Assembly: GCA_029550925.1 (NCBI GenBank)
Contig: JAKPGL010000187.1
Location: 1 to 46,492 of the forward strand
Source of the DNA: Planctomycetota bacterium
GTDB lineage: Bacteria; Planctomycetota; Planctomycetia; Pirellulales; Thermoguttaceae
Direction: 5' to 3'
Length of the DNA stretch: 46,492 bases
Shown here: positions 33,724 to 41,732 of the stretch, piece by piece
Layout: each line of letters opens with the position of its first letter
Position numbering within the stretch: position 1 is the stretch's first letter
The notes under the pieces: generated by a model
Databases searched by the model: none
The model's input: only the letters and a program-made list of their open reading frames with translations
What the model was told of the DNA's origin: nothing
Made by a program: the position numbers and the translations under genes

Positions 33724-35187
33724 ATGCCGGTAAGCAGCGGGAAGATGCGGATTGGTTTCATCCCGGCGCATCGGGGTTTTTTTAGTCCCCAGTTGGCCGC
33801 CTCGATGCGGGCCGAGACCATCCAGGCCCTGGAGCGGCAAGGGGTGGAGGTGGTAGTTCCCACGCCGGACCAGACGAAGGTCGGCTGTGTGGAAAATCGC
33901 CGGGAGGCGGAACTGTGTGCGGAGTTGTTTCGTCAGCATCGGGTGCAGGGCATTGTGGTCGGGGCGGTCAATTTCGGGGATGAGCAGTCGGTGGCTTGGA
34001 CGATCCGGTTGGCCCAATTGGATGCGCCCATATTGATTTTTGGCTGCCAAGAGGAAGAGGTGCTCCGGCCAAACACGCCAAGACGGGATTCTTTTTGCGG
34101 GTTGCTTTCGATCGGCGAGGCGTTGCGGCAAATTGGCGCCCGGTATAGTGTGGCACGTCGGCCGATCTGTTATCCCCGGGACGCCGCGTTTACCCAAGAT
34201 TTGGATTGGTTTTTGCGGGTTTGTCGGGTGGTGCAGGGGATTCGCCATGCTCGGTATGGACAGGTGGGTGTCAGGCCGGATGCGTTTTGGACCTGCCGAT
34301 TCGATGAGAAACGACTTCAGCGGCTTGGTCCCACGACGGTGGTGCTGGACCTGTCGGAACTGATTGCCGGGGCGGAGAAGATGTCTGACAGCGACCCGAT
34401 GGTGCAGACCATTGGGCGGCAGCTTCGGGAATATGCGGATACGTCGGCTGTCAGCGAGTCGGCTTTGCTCCGCAGCGCCAAGCTGGAGGCGTTTTTGCGC
34501 CGGTGGGTGGAGGAGAACGGCTTGGACGCCTTGGCCATCCAATGTTGGACTTCTATTCAGCACAACTACGGCGTATGCACCTGTGCGACCATGAGCCGAC
34601 TGGGCGACGAAGGCGTGCCCTGCGCCTGTGAGGCGGATATTCTTGGGACGCTCTCGATGCACGCCTGTTGGTTGGCCAGCGGCAGCCCATCCGCTTTGGC
34701 CGACTGGAACAACCTCCACAACCAGGACGACGAACTGGCCAATCTCTGGCACTGCGGCGTATTTCCCAAAGCGTTTGCCAAGGGCCAACCCCGATACGGT
34801 CGGCACGAAATCATGGTCTCCAGCGGCGGCGCGCCGGAAGAGCTGGCCCAGGGAACCATCGAGTTCGTCGCCAAACCTGGGCCGGTTACTTTGTGTCGGG
34901 TCAATCTGGAGGCCGAAGGACCGTTCCAAGCCGTCTTGGCCGAGGGCCAAATTGAAGATAACCCGGCGCAGACGTTCGGGGCCTACGGCTGGTGTCGGAT
35001 TCCGGGTTTGCAACGGCTTTACCGGGATGTGCTGCTGCGGCATTTCCCCCACCATGTGGCCATGACCCAGGGACAAGTGGGCAATGTCCTTTGGGAAGCC
35101 CTGGGCAATTACCTCCAGATGAACGTGTTTTACGCCGACCAGGTAATCCCCGGCCAATATACCCCCCGGTTGCCCTTTGGAGGGTAG
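33724..35187 (+). CDS. L-fucose/L-arabinose isomerase family protein
   Basis: This 487-residue protein belongs to the FucI/AraA-type sugar isomerase superfamily. It opens with MRIGFIPAHRGFFSPQLA and has the family pattern of an N-terminal Rossmann-like part and a C-terminal part with conserved metal-site acidics and His (PCACEADILGTLSMHACWLA, LANLWHCGVFP). Such enzymes interconvert aldoses and ketoses with a divalent metal. The exact sugar is unknown. The start is preceded by AAAGGAG eight bases upstream; ATG at codon 8 is an alternative. It is the first gene of a cluster of sugar-handling genes that runs to 40445 on the same strand. Confidence 0.87.
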   Translation: MPVSSGKMRIGFIPAHRGFFSPQLAASMRAETIQALERQGVEVVVPTPDQTKVGCVENRREAELCAELFRQHRVQGIVVGAVNFGDEQSVAWTIRLAQLDAPILIFGCQEEEVLRPNTPRRDSFCGLLSIGEALRQIGARYSVARRPICYPRDAAFTQDLDWFLRVCRVVQGIRHARYGQVGVRPDAFWTCRFDEKRLQRLGPTTVVLDLSELIAGAEKMSDSDPMVQTIGRQLREYADTSAVSESALLRSAKLEAFLRRWVEENGLDALAIQCWTSIQHNYGVCTCATMSRLGDEGVPCACEADILGTLSMHACWLASGSPSALADWNNLHNQDDELANLWHCGVFPKAFAKGQPRYGRHEIMVSSGGAPEELAQGTIEFVAKPGPVTLCRVNLEAEGPFQAVLAEGQIEDNPAQTFGAYGWCRIPGLQRLYRDVLLRHFPHHVAMTQGQVGNVLWEALGNYLQMNVFYADQVIPGQYTPRLPFGG

Positions 35188-35258
35188 GTCGGCCGTCAAA
35201 AACCACCCTGGTCCGGAAGGCAGTCGTTTTCGGGGCGGCGATATTCTGGTGGGGGGAG

Positions 35259-35286
35259 TTGCACGACGGGCCGGATTTGGCACAAT
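35259..35286 (+). promoter_or_regulatory. Promoter upstream of the TIM-barrel isomerase gene
   Basis: TTGCAC (35259-35264), a 16 bp spacer and CACAAT (35281-35286). The spacer contains GGGCCGGATTTGG, and the whole 32 bp matches the argA promoter (TTGCA, GGGCCGA, ACAAT, GGC) at the same positions. Unlike argA, the predicted start is about 145 bases before the next start codon, so this message would have a long leader. Confidence 0.5.
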
Positions 35287-35437
35287 AGGCGGCATTACAG
35301 TCCCTTTATAGTCGCTAAGCGTCTAAGGGCGGCGGTTGGGGCTGTCGGAAGCCTTCCAATGGCCGTCCCAAGAAAGGCTCTCAGGAGAATCACCCTCGTC
35401 ATTTGGTCTGATAGTTTGCTAGAGAAGGGAGGAAGCT

Positions 35438-36448
35438 ATGCCGAGACCTGTTACTTTGTGTACTGGACAATGGGCCGATCTGCCTACGGCCGTGTTGGCC
35501 GAAAAAGCCGCTGCGATGGGGTTCGACGGCTTGGAACTGGCCTGCTGGGGCGACCATTTCGAGGTGGACAAGGCCCTGGCGGATCCAAACTATTGTGCGA
35601 ACAAACGGGCGTTATTGGAAAAGTACGGTTTGCAGGTGTTTGCTATTAGCGCCCACTTGGTTGGTCAGGCCGTCTTGGACCGGATCGACGAGCGGCACAA
35701 GGCGATTTTGCCGCCGTATGTCTGGGGCGACGGCGATCCGGCGGGCGTCAACCATCGAGCCGCCGAAGAGTTGAAAAACACCGCCCGCGCCGCCCAACGC
35801 CTGGGCGTGAAGGTGGTCAATGGGTTTACCGGGTCGAGCATCTGGCACCTGATTTACAGTTTTCCGCCGGTGCCGCAGCAGATGATCGACGAAGGTTTTC
35901 GACTCTTTGCCGAGCGGTTCAATCCCATCCTGGACGTTTTCGGCGAATGCGGCGTCAAGTTCGCCCTGGAGGTGCATCCGACGGAAATCGCCTTCGACCT
36001 GTACACCGCCGAACGGGCCTTGGAAGCGATCAACTACCGCGAAGAGTTCGGCTTCAACTTCGATCCAAGCCATCTGATTTGGCAGGGCGTCGATCCGGTC
36101 GAATTCATTCGGAAATTCGGAAATCGGATTTATCACGTCCACATGAAAGACGCCATAGTTACCTTGGACGGTCGAACAGGTATTTTGAGCAGCCATCTCA
36201 ATTTCGGCGATCCGCGGCGGGGTTGGGACTTCCGCTCGCTGGGTCATGGCGCCGTCAAGTTCGGCGAGATCATCCGAGCGTTGAATCAAGTGGGTTATCA
36301 GGGGCCGCTTTCGGTCGAGTGGGAAGACAGCGGTATGGACCGCGAACACGGGGCGAAAGAGGCCCTGGAATATGTCCGCCGGATCGACTTCCCGGCAAGC
36401 GGCCGGGCCTTCGACGCCTCGTTCGACAAGGCGGAACAGGCCCGATAA
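35438..36448 (+). CDS. Sugar phosphate isomerase/epimerase, xylose-isomerase-like TIM barrel
   Basis: This 336-residue protein has an AP-endonuclease-2/xylose-isomerase-like barrel. The probable metal ligands are in [35 protein letters not shown] and [11 protein letters not shown], the usual Glu-Asp-His-Glu set. The N-terminus ([20 protein letters not shown]) and [15 protein letters not shown] are typical of cytoplasmic members that act on keto-sugars or inositol derivatives. There is no signal peptide. AGGGAGGAAGC precedes the ATG. It lies second in the cluster after the FucI-like gene, with its own promoter. Confidence 0.9.
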   Translation: MPRPVTLCTGQWADLPTAVLAEKAAAMGFDGLELACWGDHFEVDKALADPNYCANKRALLEKYGLQVFAISAHLVGQAVLDRIDERHKAILPPYVWGDGDPAGVNHRAAEELKNTARAAQRLGVKVVNGFTGSSIWHLIYSFPPVPQQMIDEGFRLFAERFNPILDVFGECGVKFALEVHPTEIAFDLYTAERALEAINYREEFGFNFDPSHLIWQGVDPVEFIRKFGNRIYHVHMKDAIVTLDGRTGILSSHLNFGDPRRGWDFRSLGHGAVKFGEIIRALNQVGYQGPLSVEWEDSGMDREHGAKEALEYVRRIDFPASGRAFDASFDKAEQAR

Positions 36449-36541
36449 GTCATCTCTCCCTATTGTTTCCAGGCGATGGCTGGGGGTGCATGAATGGATG
36501 CGCCCCCGCCATCGTTCCCTGCTGAAAAAGGCCATTGTCCA

Positions 36542-37258
36542 ATGGATAGTCGCCAAGCGATCTTACAGCGGATTCGGGAGCGCGTTGCCGGGGGACCTGT
36601 GGTTGAACCGCCTCCTGCGCCGCAGGTTTGGCCCGTCGAGAATCCACCGCCGTCCAAAAAAATCGAACGTTTTTTGGCGGAGCTGGCTGCTGTGGCTGGC
36701 CAGGGACGCCATGTCCGGTCCGTGGAGGAGGTTCGTCAGGAATTGACGCGGCTGTTGGCCGAGGAGGGCGTCCGGCGGTTGGGCTGCCAAGATCGACCGT
36801 TGGTGCGGGCAGTTTTTGGGGCGGAGGCCGGTGAAAACGCAACTTCCTCCCCCCAGGAGCTTCCTGCAACCGCCCAGGCCCTAGGCCGACCGGAGGTGCA
36901 GATCGTTTGGCGCGAACCCGATCCCGATCCCAAGGATTTGGAGTCCTTAGGGGCATCGGTCATCGAAGCCGATTTGCTCTTGGCCGATACCGGTAGTGCG
37001 ATGATCGCCTGTCCGACGGCTTACGAACGGCTGTTGTGTTATTTGCCGCCGGTGTGTGTGGTGGTGGGCCGGGTGGATCGGCTCTTTGAGCACTTGCCCG
37101 CGGCCTGGGACGAAATCGCCCGACGCACCGCCGACCCGCAGCTTAGGGGCGAATTCGTCTTCGTTACCGGACCGAGCCGAACCGCCGACATCGAAAAGAT
37201 CCTCATTCTCGGCGTCCACGGCCCGAAGCGTTTGGTGGTCTTCCTGCTGGAAACGTAA
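36542..37258 (+). CDS. LutC/YkgG-family protein (lactate utilisation type)
   Basis: This 238-residue protein matches the LutC (DUF162) family. The N-terminal helix MDSRQAILQRIRERVAGG and the core VIEADLLLADTGSAM, RLLCYLPPVCVVVGRVDRLF and FVTGPSRTADIEKILILGVHGPKRL are diagnostic; the last stretch holds the GPSRTADIE motif. LutC normally works with LutA and LutB in L-lactate oxidation; neither is here, so it may act alone or with partners elsewhere. I start at ATG 36542, where the family begins; ATG 36494 is in frame 16 codons earlier and has no better ribosome site. It is 93 bp downstream of the TIM-barrel gene. Confidence 0.88.
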   Translation: MDSRQAILQRIRERVAGGPVVEPPPAPQVWPVENPPPSKKIERFLAELAAVAGQGRHVRSVEEVRQELTRLLAEEGVRRLGCQDRPLVRAVFGAEAGENATSSPQELPATAQALGRPEVQIVWREPDPDPKDLESLGASVIEADLLLADTGSAMIACPTAYERLLCYLPPVCVVVGRVDRLFEHLPAAWDEIARRTADPQLRGEFVFVTGPSRTADIEKILILGVHGPKRLVVFLLET

Positions 37259-37461
37259 CCCCATCCCTTTGTGTTCCGCCGTTTGCCGAAGGCTGGGGTC
37301 GGCTGGGGCAGAGCTTTTTAGGACGGCGCTGCTTAGGGACCGTGGGCTTTGTTTTCTGGAACGTTTCCTCCGGGGTGTTTTTTCTTGTTCCTTCGTAGGG
37401 TACTATAGAAAGAGCATTGGTCGACGACGAACGATTCCTTCAGCTCGAAAAGGGATACGCC

Positions 37462-38364
37462 ATGAGACGACAAGAAAACCGGGTGTCGGAATATGGTCGG
37501 CGAGGTTTTTTGAAGGCTTTGGGAGGACTTGGGTTGGCCGGAGCGGCTACCTGCTCGGGGGCGATCGGTTGGGCCGAGGACTCCGAACCGGCGGCAAAAA
37601 ATTCTTCGGCGGCTAAAGGCGCCGGTAAAGTGAAGTTTCATCTGGGGATGGCTTCCTATACGCTTAGAAAATTCCCCGCCGAGCAAGCCATTGCCATGAC
37701 CAAACGTCTGGGTCTGGAGTGGATCTGCTTCAAATCGTTCCATCTGCCCTTGGAGGCCAAACCGGAAGAGATTGCCGCCGTCGTCGAGAAGGTCAAAAAG
37801 GCGGGCCTTCGGCTGTATGCAGGCGGCGTGATCAGCATGAGCAAACCGGAACAGGTGCAGCAGGCCTTTGCGTATGCCAAGGCGGCCGGGATGCAAATGA
37901 TCATCGGCTCGCCCAATCCGGACGTGTTGCCGGTGGTGGAGGAGGAGGTCAAGAAGACGGGCGTCGGCCTGGCCATCCATAACCACGGCCCGGGCGACAA
38001 ATGGTGGCCGCTGCCCCAGACCGCCTACGAAAAGATCAAAAATCTCGATCGGCGGATCGGCTTGTGCATCGACATCGGCCATACCGTTCGGTATGGAGGC
38101 GATCTGGTCAAGAGCGTCGAAGAAACCGCTGATCGGATTTTGGATGTGCATGTGAAGGACATTACCGAAGCGACCGCCAAAGGCTATACCTGTCCCGCCG
38201 GGCGAGGAGTACTCGACCTGCCCGCCTTTTTCCAGAAACTGATCGAGGTCGGCTACAGCGGCGTCTGCTCCTTAGAATATGAGTCGGAAGAGAACGATCC
38301 GCTGCCCGGCTCGGCGGAGTCGATCGGCTATTTCCGCGGCATTTTGGCCGTGCTCGGCCGGTAA
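37462..38364 (+). CDS. Exported sugar phosphate isomerase/epimerase with a Tat signal
   Basis: This 300-residue protein has a twin-arginine signal: EYGRRGFLKALGGLGLAGAA near residues 11-30 (RRGFLK). It should be folded in the cytoplasm and exported. The mature part is a small xylose-isomerase-like TIM barrel, with LGMASYTLRKFPAEQAIA, IIGSPNPDVLPVV, GLAIHNHGPGDKWW, LCIDIGHTVRYG, ILDVHVKDIT and VCSLEYESEEN. Periplasmic members of this family are abundant in planctomycetes; the substrate is unknown. ATG 37462 is preceded by AAAGGGA; the open frame begins at 37417 without support. It lies in the sugar cluster. Confidence 0.9.
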   Translation: MRRQENRVSEYGRRGFLKALGGLGLAGAATCSGAIGWAEDSEPAAKNSSAAKGAGKVKFHLGMASYTLRKFPAEQAIAMTKRLGLEWICFKSFHLPLEAKPEEIAAVVEKVKKAGLRLYAGGVISMSKPEQVQQAFAYAKAAGMQMIIGSPNPDVLPVVEEEVKKTGVGLAIHNHGPGDKWWPLPQTAYEKIKNLDRRIGLCIDIGHTVRYGGDLVKSVEETADRILDVHVKDITEATAKGYTCPAGRGVLDLPAFFQKLIEVGYSGVCSLEYESEENDPLPGSAESIGYFRGILAVLGR

Positions 38365-38448
38365 CCGCCGCCTAATGAACATAGCGTTCCGGAAGGGAGT
38401 CCTTCCCTGCGGGGCAAACTCCCTCCAAGCTTATTCAGAGACCTTACT

Positions 38449-39336
38449 GTGTGCCCCCCTATGCACGAGGAAGACTATCGGCCAGTTGTTACAGAGATTC
38501 CGCCGACAGAGTTTTTGCCCGGCACGTCGATCGAGATCGTTCGGCCGGTTCGGCTTTCGGCGCCGCCGGAACATGTGCTTTTTGATTTCGACGGCACGCT
38601 CAGCCTCATCCGCGAAGGATGGGTCGATGTGATGACGCCGATGATGGTCGAGGTGCTCCAAGAGACCGGCACAGACGAAACGCCGGCGCAGTTGGAGGCC
38701 CTGTGCCGAGAGTTTATTACCTATCTCACCGGCAAACAGACGATCTATCAGATGATCCGGTTGGCCGAGGAGGTGCAACGGCGGGGCGGCAAGCCGGAAG
38801 ACCCGCTGGTGTATAAACATCGGTATTTGGATCGGCTGCATCAGCGGATCGCCGACCGACGCGAAGGGCTGCGCACAGGTCGCATCCGGCCCGAAGAAAT
38901 GCTTGTGCCCGGTTCCTTGGACCTTTTGGAGGCCCTTCAGGAGCGAGGGGTCCGGATGTATCTGGCCAGCGGCACCGATGAACCGTGCGTCTGCGAAGAA
39001 GCCCAACTTCTCGGCCTGGACCGATATTTTGGCGCTCATATCTACGGCGCCCTGGACAACTATACCGCCTTTTCCAAGGCTCAGGTCATCGAACGGATTT
39101 TGCAGGAAAACCAGGTGCCCGGCAGCCGACTGCTGGGATTCGGCGACGGATATGTCGAGATTGCCAACGTGAAGAGCGTAGGCGGTACGGCTGTAGCCGT
39201 GGCCAGCGACGAGGCCGGCCGATCCGGCAAACCCGATCCCTGGAAACGCCAACGCCTCATCGGCGCCGGCGCCGACCTAGTGATCCCCGATTACCGCGAT
39301 TGGCGGCCTCTGCTAGACTACCTGTGGGGAAGGTAA
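38449..39336 (+). CDS. HAD-superfamily hydrolase (probable phosphatase)
   Basis: This 295-residue protein has HAD motif I VLFDFDGTLS at about residues 43-52 (nucleophile Asp in DFDGT), motif II VRMYLASGTD at about 167-176, the motif III lysine in YTAFSKAQVIERIL, and motif IV LLGFGDGYVEI at about 225-235. A helical cap domain of about 100 residues (EGWVDVMTPMMVEVLQET, GKQTIYQMIRLAEEVQ) lies between motifs I and II, as in subclass I. The substrate is unknown but the next gene is a sugar kinase. The GTG start at 38449 is given; ATG 38461 (MHEEDYRPV) is an alternative, and neither has a clear ribosome site. Confidence 0.88.
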   Translation: MCPPMHEEDYRPVVTEIPPTEFLPGTSIEIVRPVRLSAPPEHVLFDFDGTLSLIREGWVDVMTPMMVEVLQETGTDETPAQLEALCREFITYLTGKQTIYQMIRLAEEVQRRGGKPEDPLVYKHRYLDRLHQRIADRREGLRTGRIRPEEMLVPGSLDLLEALQERGVRMYLASGTDEPCVCEEAQLLGLDRYFGAHIYGALDNYTAFSKAQVIERILQENQVPGSRLLGFGDGYVEIANVKSVGGTAVAVASDEAGRSGKPDPWKRQRLIGAGADLVIPDYRDWRPLLDYLWGR

Positions 39337-39389
39337 ATCTGTTGTTGTCCGGGAAAATGATTGGCTGTTCTTAAGCGGATGGGCGTCGG

Positions 39390-40445
39390 ATGAACATTCT
39401 CAAAACATTTTCTTCGGATCGGTTGGCCGAGTTGATCCAGCGGTTTCCGAAAATCCGGATTGCCGTGCTGGGGGACTTTTTTCTGGATAAATATCTGGAA
39501 GTAGATCCCCGACTGGCGGAGACAAGTCTGGAGACCGGCAAAATTGCCCATCAGGTGGTGTGCGTGCGGTCGAGTCCGGGAGCCGCGGGAACGATTGTTT
39601 CCAATTTGGCCGCCTTGGGCGCCGGCGCGCTCCACGCCATTGGCCTAACAGGCGACGACGGCGAAGGATACGAATTGCGTCAAGGGTTGTCCGACCTTCG
39701 ATGTTCTACCGACCGCTTGATTTACGCCCCGGATCGAAAAACGCCCACCTATCTGAAACCCCGCGACATTACCGATCCGAGTCTGGCCGGCGAACACAAC
39801 CGGTACGACACGAAAAACCGTACTCCCACGCCGTCGCTGATTCAGGAGCAGATTCTAGCGGCCCTGGACGCCTTGTTGCCCCAGGTGGATGCGGTGATCG
39901 TGCAGGATCAGGTGGAGGAAGAGGACTGCGGCGTGGTTACCGGCCGGGTGATGACGGCCTTGGCCGAGCGGGCCAGCCAGTATCCGAACGTCATCTTCTG
40001 GGCCGATAGCCGACGCCGGATTCGCCGGTTCCGCTCCGTGATCATTAAGCCGAACCAGTTCGAGGCGGTCGGTTGGGAATCTGCGCCACCGGACGCCCGC
40101 GTGCCGATGGACCAATTGGGCGAAGCTACGCTTCAGCTTCGTCGCGAAATCGGCGCCCCGATCTGCACCACGTGCAGTAGCGCCGGGATGCTCGTAAGCG
40201 ATCCGGAGTTGACCTGGGTCCCGGCGGTTCGGGTGGAAGGACCGATTGATCCGACCGGCGCCGGCGATAGCGCCACGGCCGGGGCGGTGTTGGCGCTGGC
40301 GGCAGGGGCTACGTTGCCGGAGGCCGCCTTGGTGGGCAATCTCGTGGCCTCGATCACGATCCAGCAATTGGCCACTACCGGAGTGGCCCGGCCCGAAGAG
40401 CTTCTGCCCCGGCTTGCCCTCTGGCAGAGCCAACAAGGAAAGTAA
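39390..40445 (+). CDS. PfkB-family carbohydrate kinase, most like the HldE/RfaE kinase domain
   Basis: This 351-residue ribokinase-fold enzyme starts with IRIAVLGDFFLDKYLEVDP, has the sugar-binding SSPGAAGTIVSNLAALGAG (compare HldE PGGAANVA) and the catalytic signature PIDPTGAGDSATAGAVLALA near residue 287, where the Asp after GAG is the base. The closest recognisable group is the heptose-phosphate kinase half of HldE, but no nucleotidyl-transferase domain follows and the residue pattern is only partly conserved. The substrate is therefore open. It lies 53 bp after the HAD gene; the pair kinase plus phosphatase is a plausible functional unit. The next gene is convergent. Confidence 0.87.
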   Translation: MNILKTFSSDRLAELIQRFPKIRIAVLGDFFLDKYLEVDPRLAETSLETGKIAHQVVCVRSSPGAAGTIVSNLAALGAGALHAIGLTGDDGEGYELRQGLSDLRCSTDRLIYAPDRKTPTYLKPRDITDPSLAGEHNRYDTKNRTPTPSLIQEQILAALDALLPQVDAVIVQDQVEEEDCGVVTGRVMTALAERASQYPNVIFWADSRRRIRRFRSVIIKPNQFEAVGWESAPPDARVPMDQLGEATLQLRREIGAPICTTCSSAGMLVSDPELTWVPAVRVEGPIDPTGAGDSATAGAVLALAAGATLPEAALVGNLVASITIQQLATTGVARPEELLPRLALWQSQQGK

Positions 40446-40592
40446 GGTGTTGGGGGGCGGGGAGCGGCGAGCCTCGGACGCTAGTGCGGGGGGGCACCGA
40501 AGGCAGAGGCCGAGGGCGAATTACCGAGCCTCGCCCGTTAGGAAGCGGCCCTTCGGGAGATGCGCGCCAGCGGGAGGAGGACAGGCAAAAGA

Positions 40593-41555
40593 TTACAGGT
40601 TGACCACGTTTTGCGGCTTGCCGGCCAGGAAGGCGCGGATATTTTCGGCGGCTGTCTGGAGGAGTCGCTCTCTTGCCGCCTTGGTCGCCCACGCCTGGTG
40701 CGGGGTGATATAACAATTCCGTGCCCCGAGCAGGGGATGATCTGCCGGCGGCGGTTCCACGGATAGGACATCCAGGCCGGCGCCGGCAATCTGTTCGCTA
40801 TTGAGGGCGTCGGCCAAGGCGGCCTCGTCGATCAAGCCGCCGCGGGAGGTGTTGATCAAAAAGGCGGTCGGCTTCATCAGAGCAAGTCGTTTTGCGTTCA
40901 CCAGCCGTTCGTTTTCCGCCGTCAACGGACAGTGCAAGCTCACCACATCGCTCTGACGGAAGAGGGTTTCCAGATCGGCCCATCGGACTCCTTCGGGCAG
41001 GTTCTTTTTTATTTCTTTGTCTGTATCATGGGCGAGCACGTGCATCTGGAAGGCCAGGGCAATGCGGGCCACGGCCTGGCCGATCCGGCCGAACCCCACC
41101 ACACCCATCGTCAGCCCGGCCAGATCGACAAGGGGCCAATCCCAGTAGCAGAAATCCTCGCACGCACTCCATCGGCCCGCCCGTACTCCCTGGGCATGTT
41201 CGCCCGTATGGTGCGTGAGGTTCAATAGATGGGCAAAGACGGCCTGGGCCACACTCTGCGTGGCGTACATCGGGACATTGGTTACCGGAATGCCTCGATC
41301 GCGAGCGGCCTCCACATTGACAATGTTATACCCGGTGGCCAACACGCCGATATATCGTAACCGGTGCAACTGTTCGATGGCCGACCGAGAAAGCACCGTT
41401 TTATTGGTAAGCACAATCTCTGCGTCGGCTGCCCGGAGGATCACCTGCTCCGGCGGAGTGCGATCGTAAACCACCAGTTCGCCCAGTTCTTCGATCGGCG
41501 TCCAACTCAAATCACCCGGATTTAGGGTATAGCCGTCCAAAATGACAATCTTCAT
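40593..41555 (-). CDS. D-2-hydroxyacid dehydrogenase (glycerate/hydroxypyruvate-reductase type)
   Basis: This 320-residue NAD(P)-dependent enzyme reduces a 2-keto acid. The Rossmann motif is GVVGFGRIGQAVARIA at about residues 149-164, the catalytic Arg is in INTSRGGLIDEAAL, the Glu is in LDVLSVEPPPADHPL and the His is in YITPHQAWAT. The N-terminal part (KIVILDGYTLNPGDLSWTPI) resembles HprA-type glycerate dehydrogenases. With SerA 177 bp upstream on the same strand it may belong to a serine/glycerate pathway. GAGGAG lies about 11 bases before the ATG. Length fits the family (about 315-325). Confidence 0.92.
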   Translation of the reverse strand: MKIVILDGYTLNPGDLSWTPIEELGELVVYDRTPPEQVILRAADAEIVLTNKTVLSRSAIEQLHRLRYIGVLATGYNIVNVEAARDRGIPVTNVPMYATQSVAQAVFAHLLNLTHHTGEHAQGVRAGRWSACEDFCYWDWPLVDLAGLTMGVVGFGRIGQAVARIALAFQMHVLAHDTDKEIKKNLPEGVRWADLETLFRQSDVVSLHCPLTAENERLVNAKRLALMKPTAFLINTSRGGLIDEAALADALNSEQIAGAGLDVLSVEPPPADHPLLGARNCYITPHQAWATKAARERLLQTAAENIRAFLAGKPQNVVNL

Positions 41556-41732
41556 CCCTGCCGCTCCTCGCCTTTGGAGAAACTCCGAAGACTTCCGCCT
41601 ATCTTAGAAAGCCCTCCTTTTTCGGAGGGTATCGGAGGCTAAAAGTGTAAAAACCGACATCCTCAAACCGTCGCTTTCCGCTCACAGATATTCGTCCCTT
41701 AGCCCCAAAGGCCGTTTGGGGAGGTGGTATGT

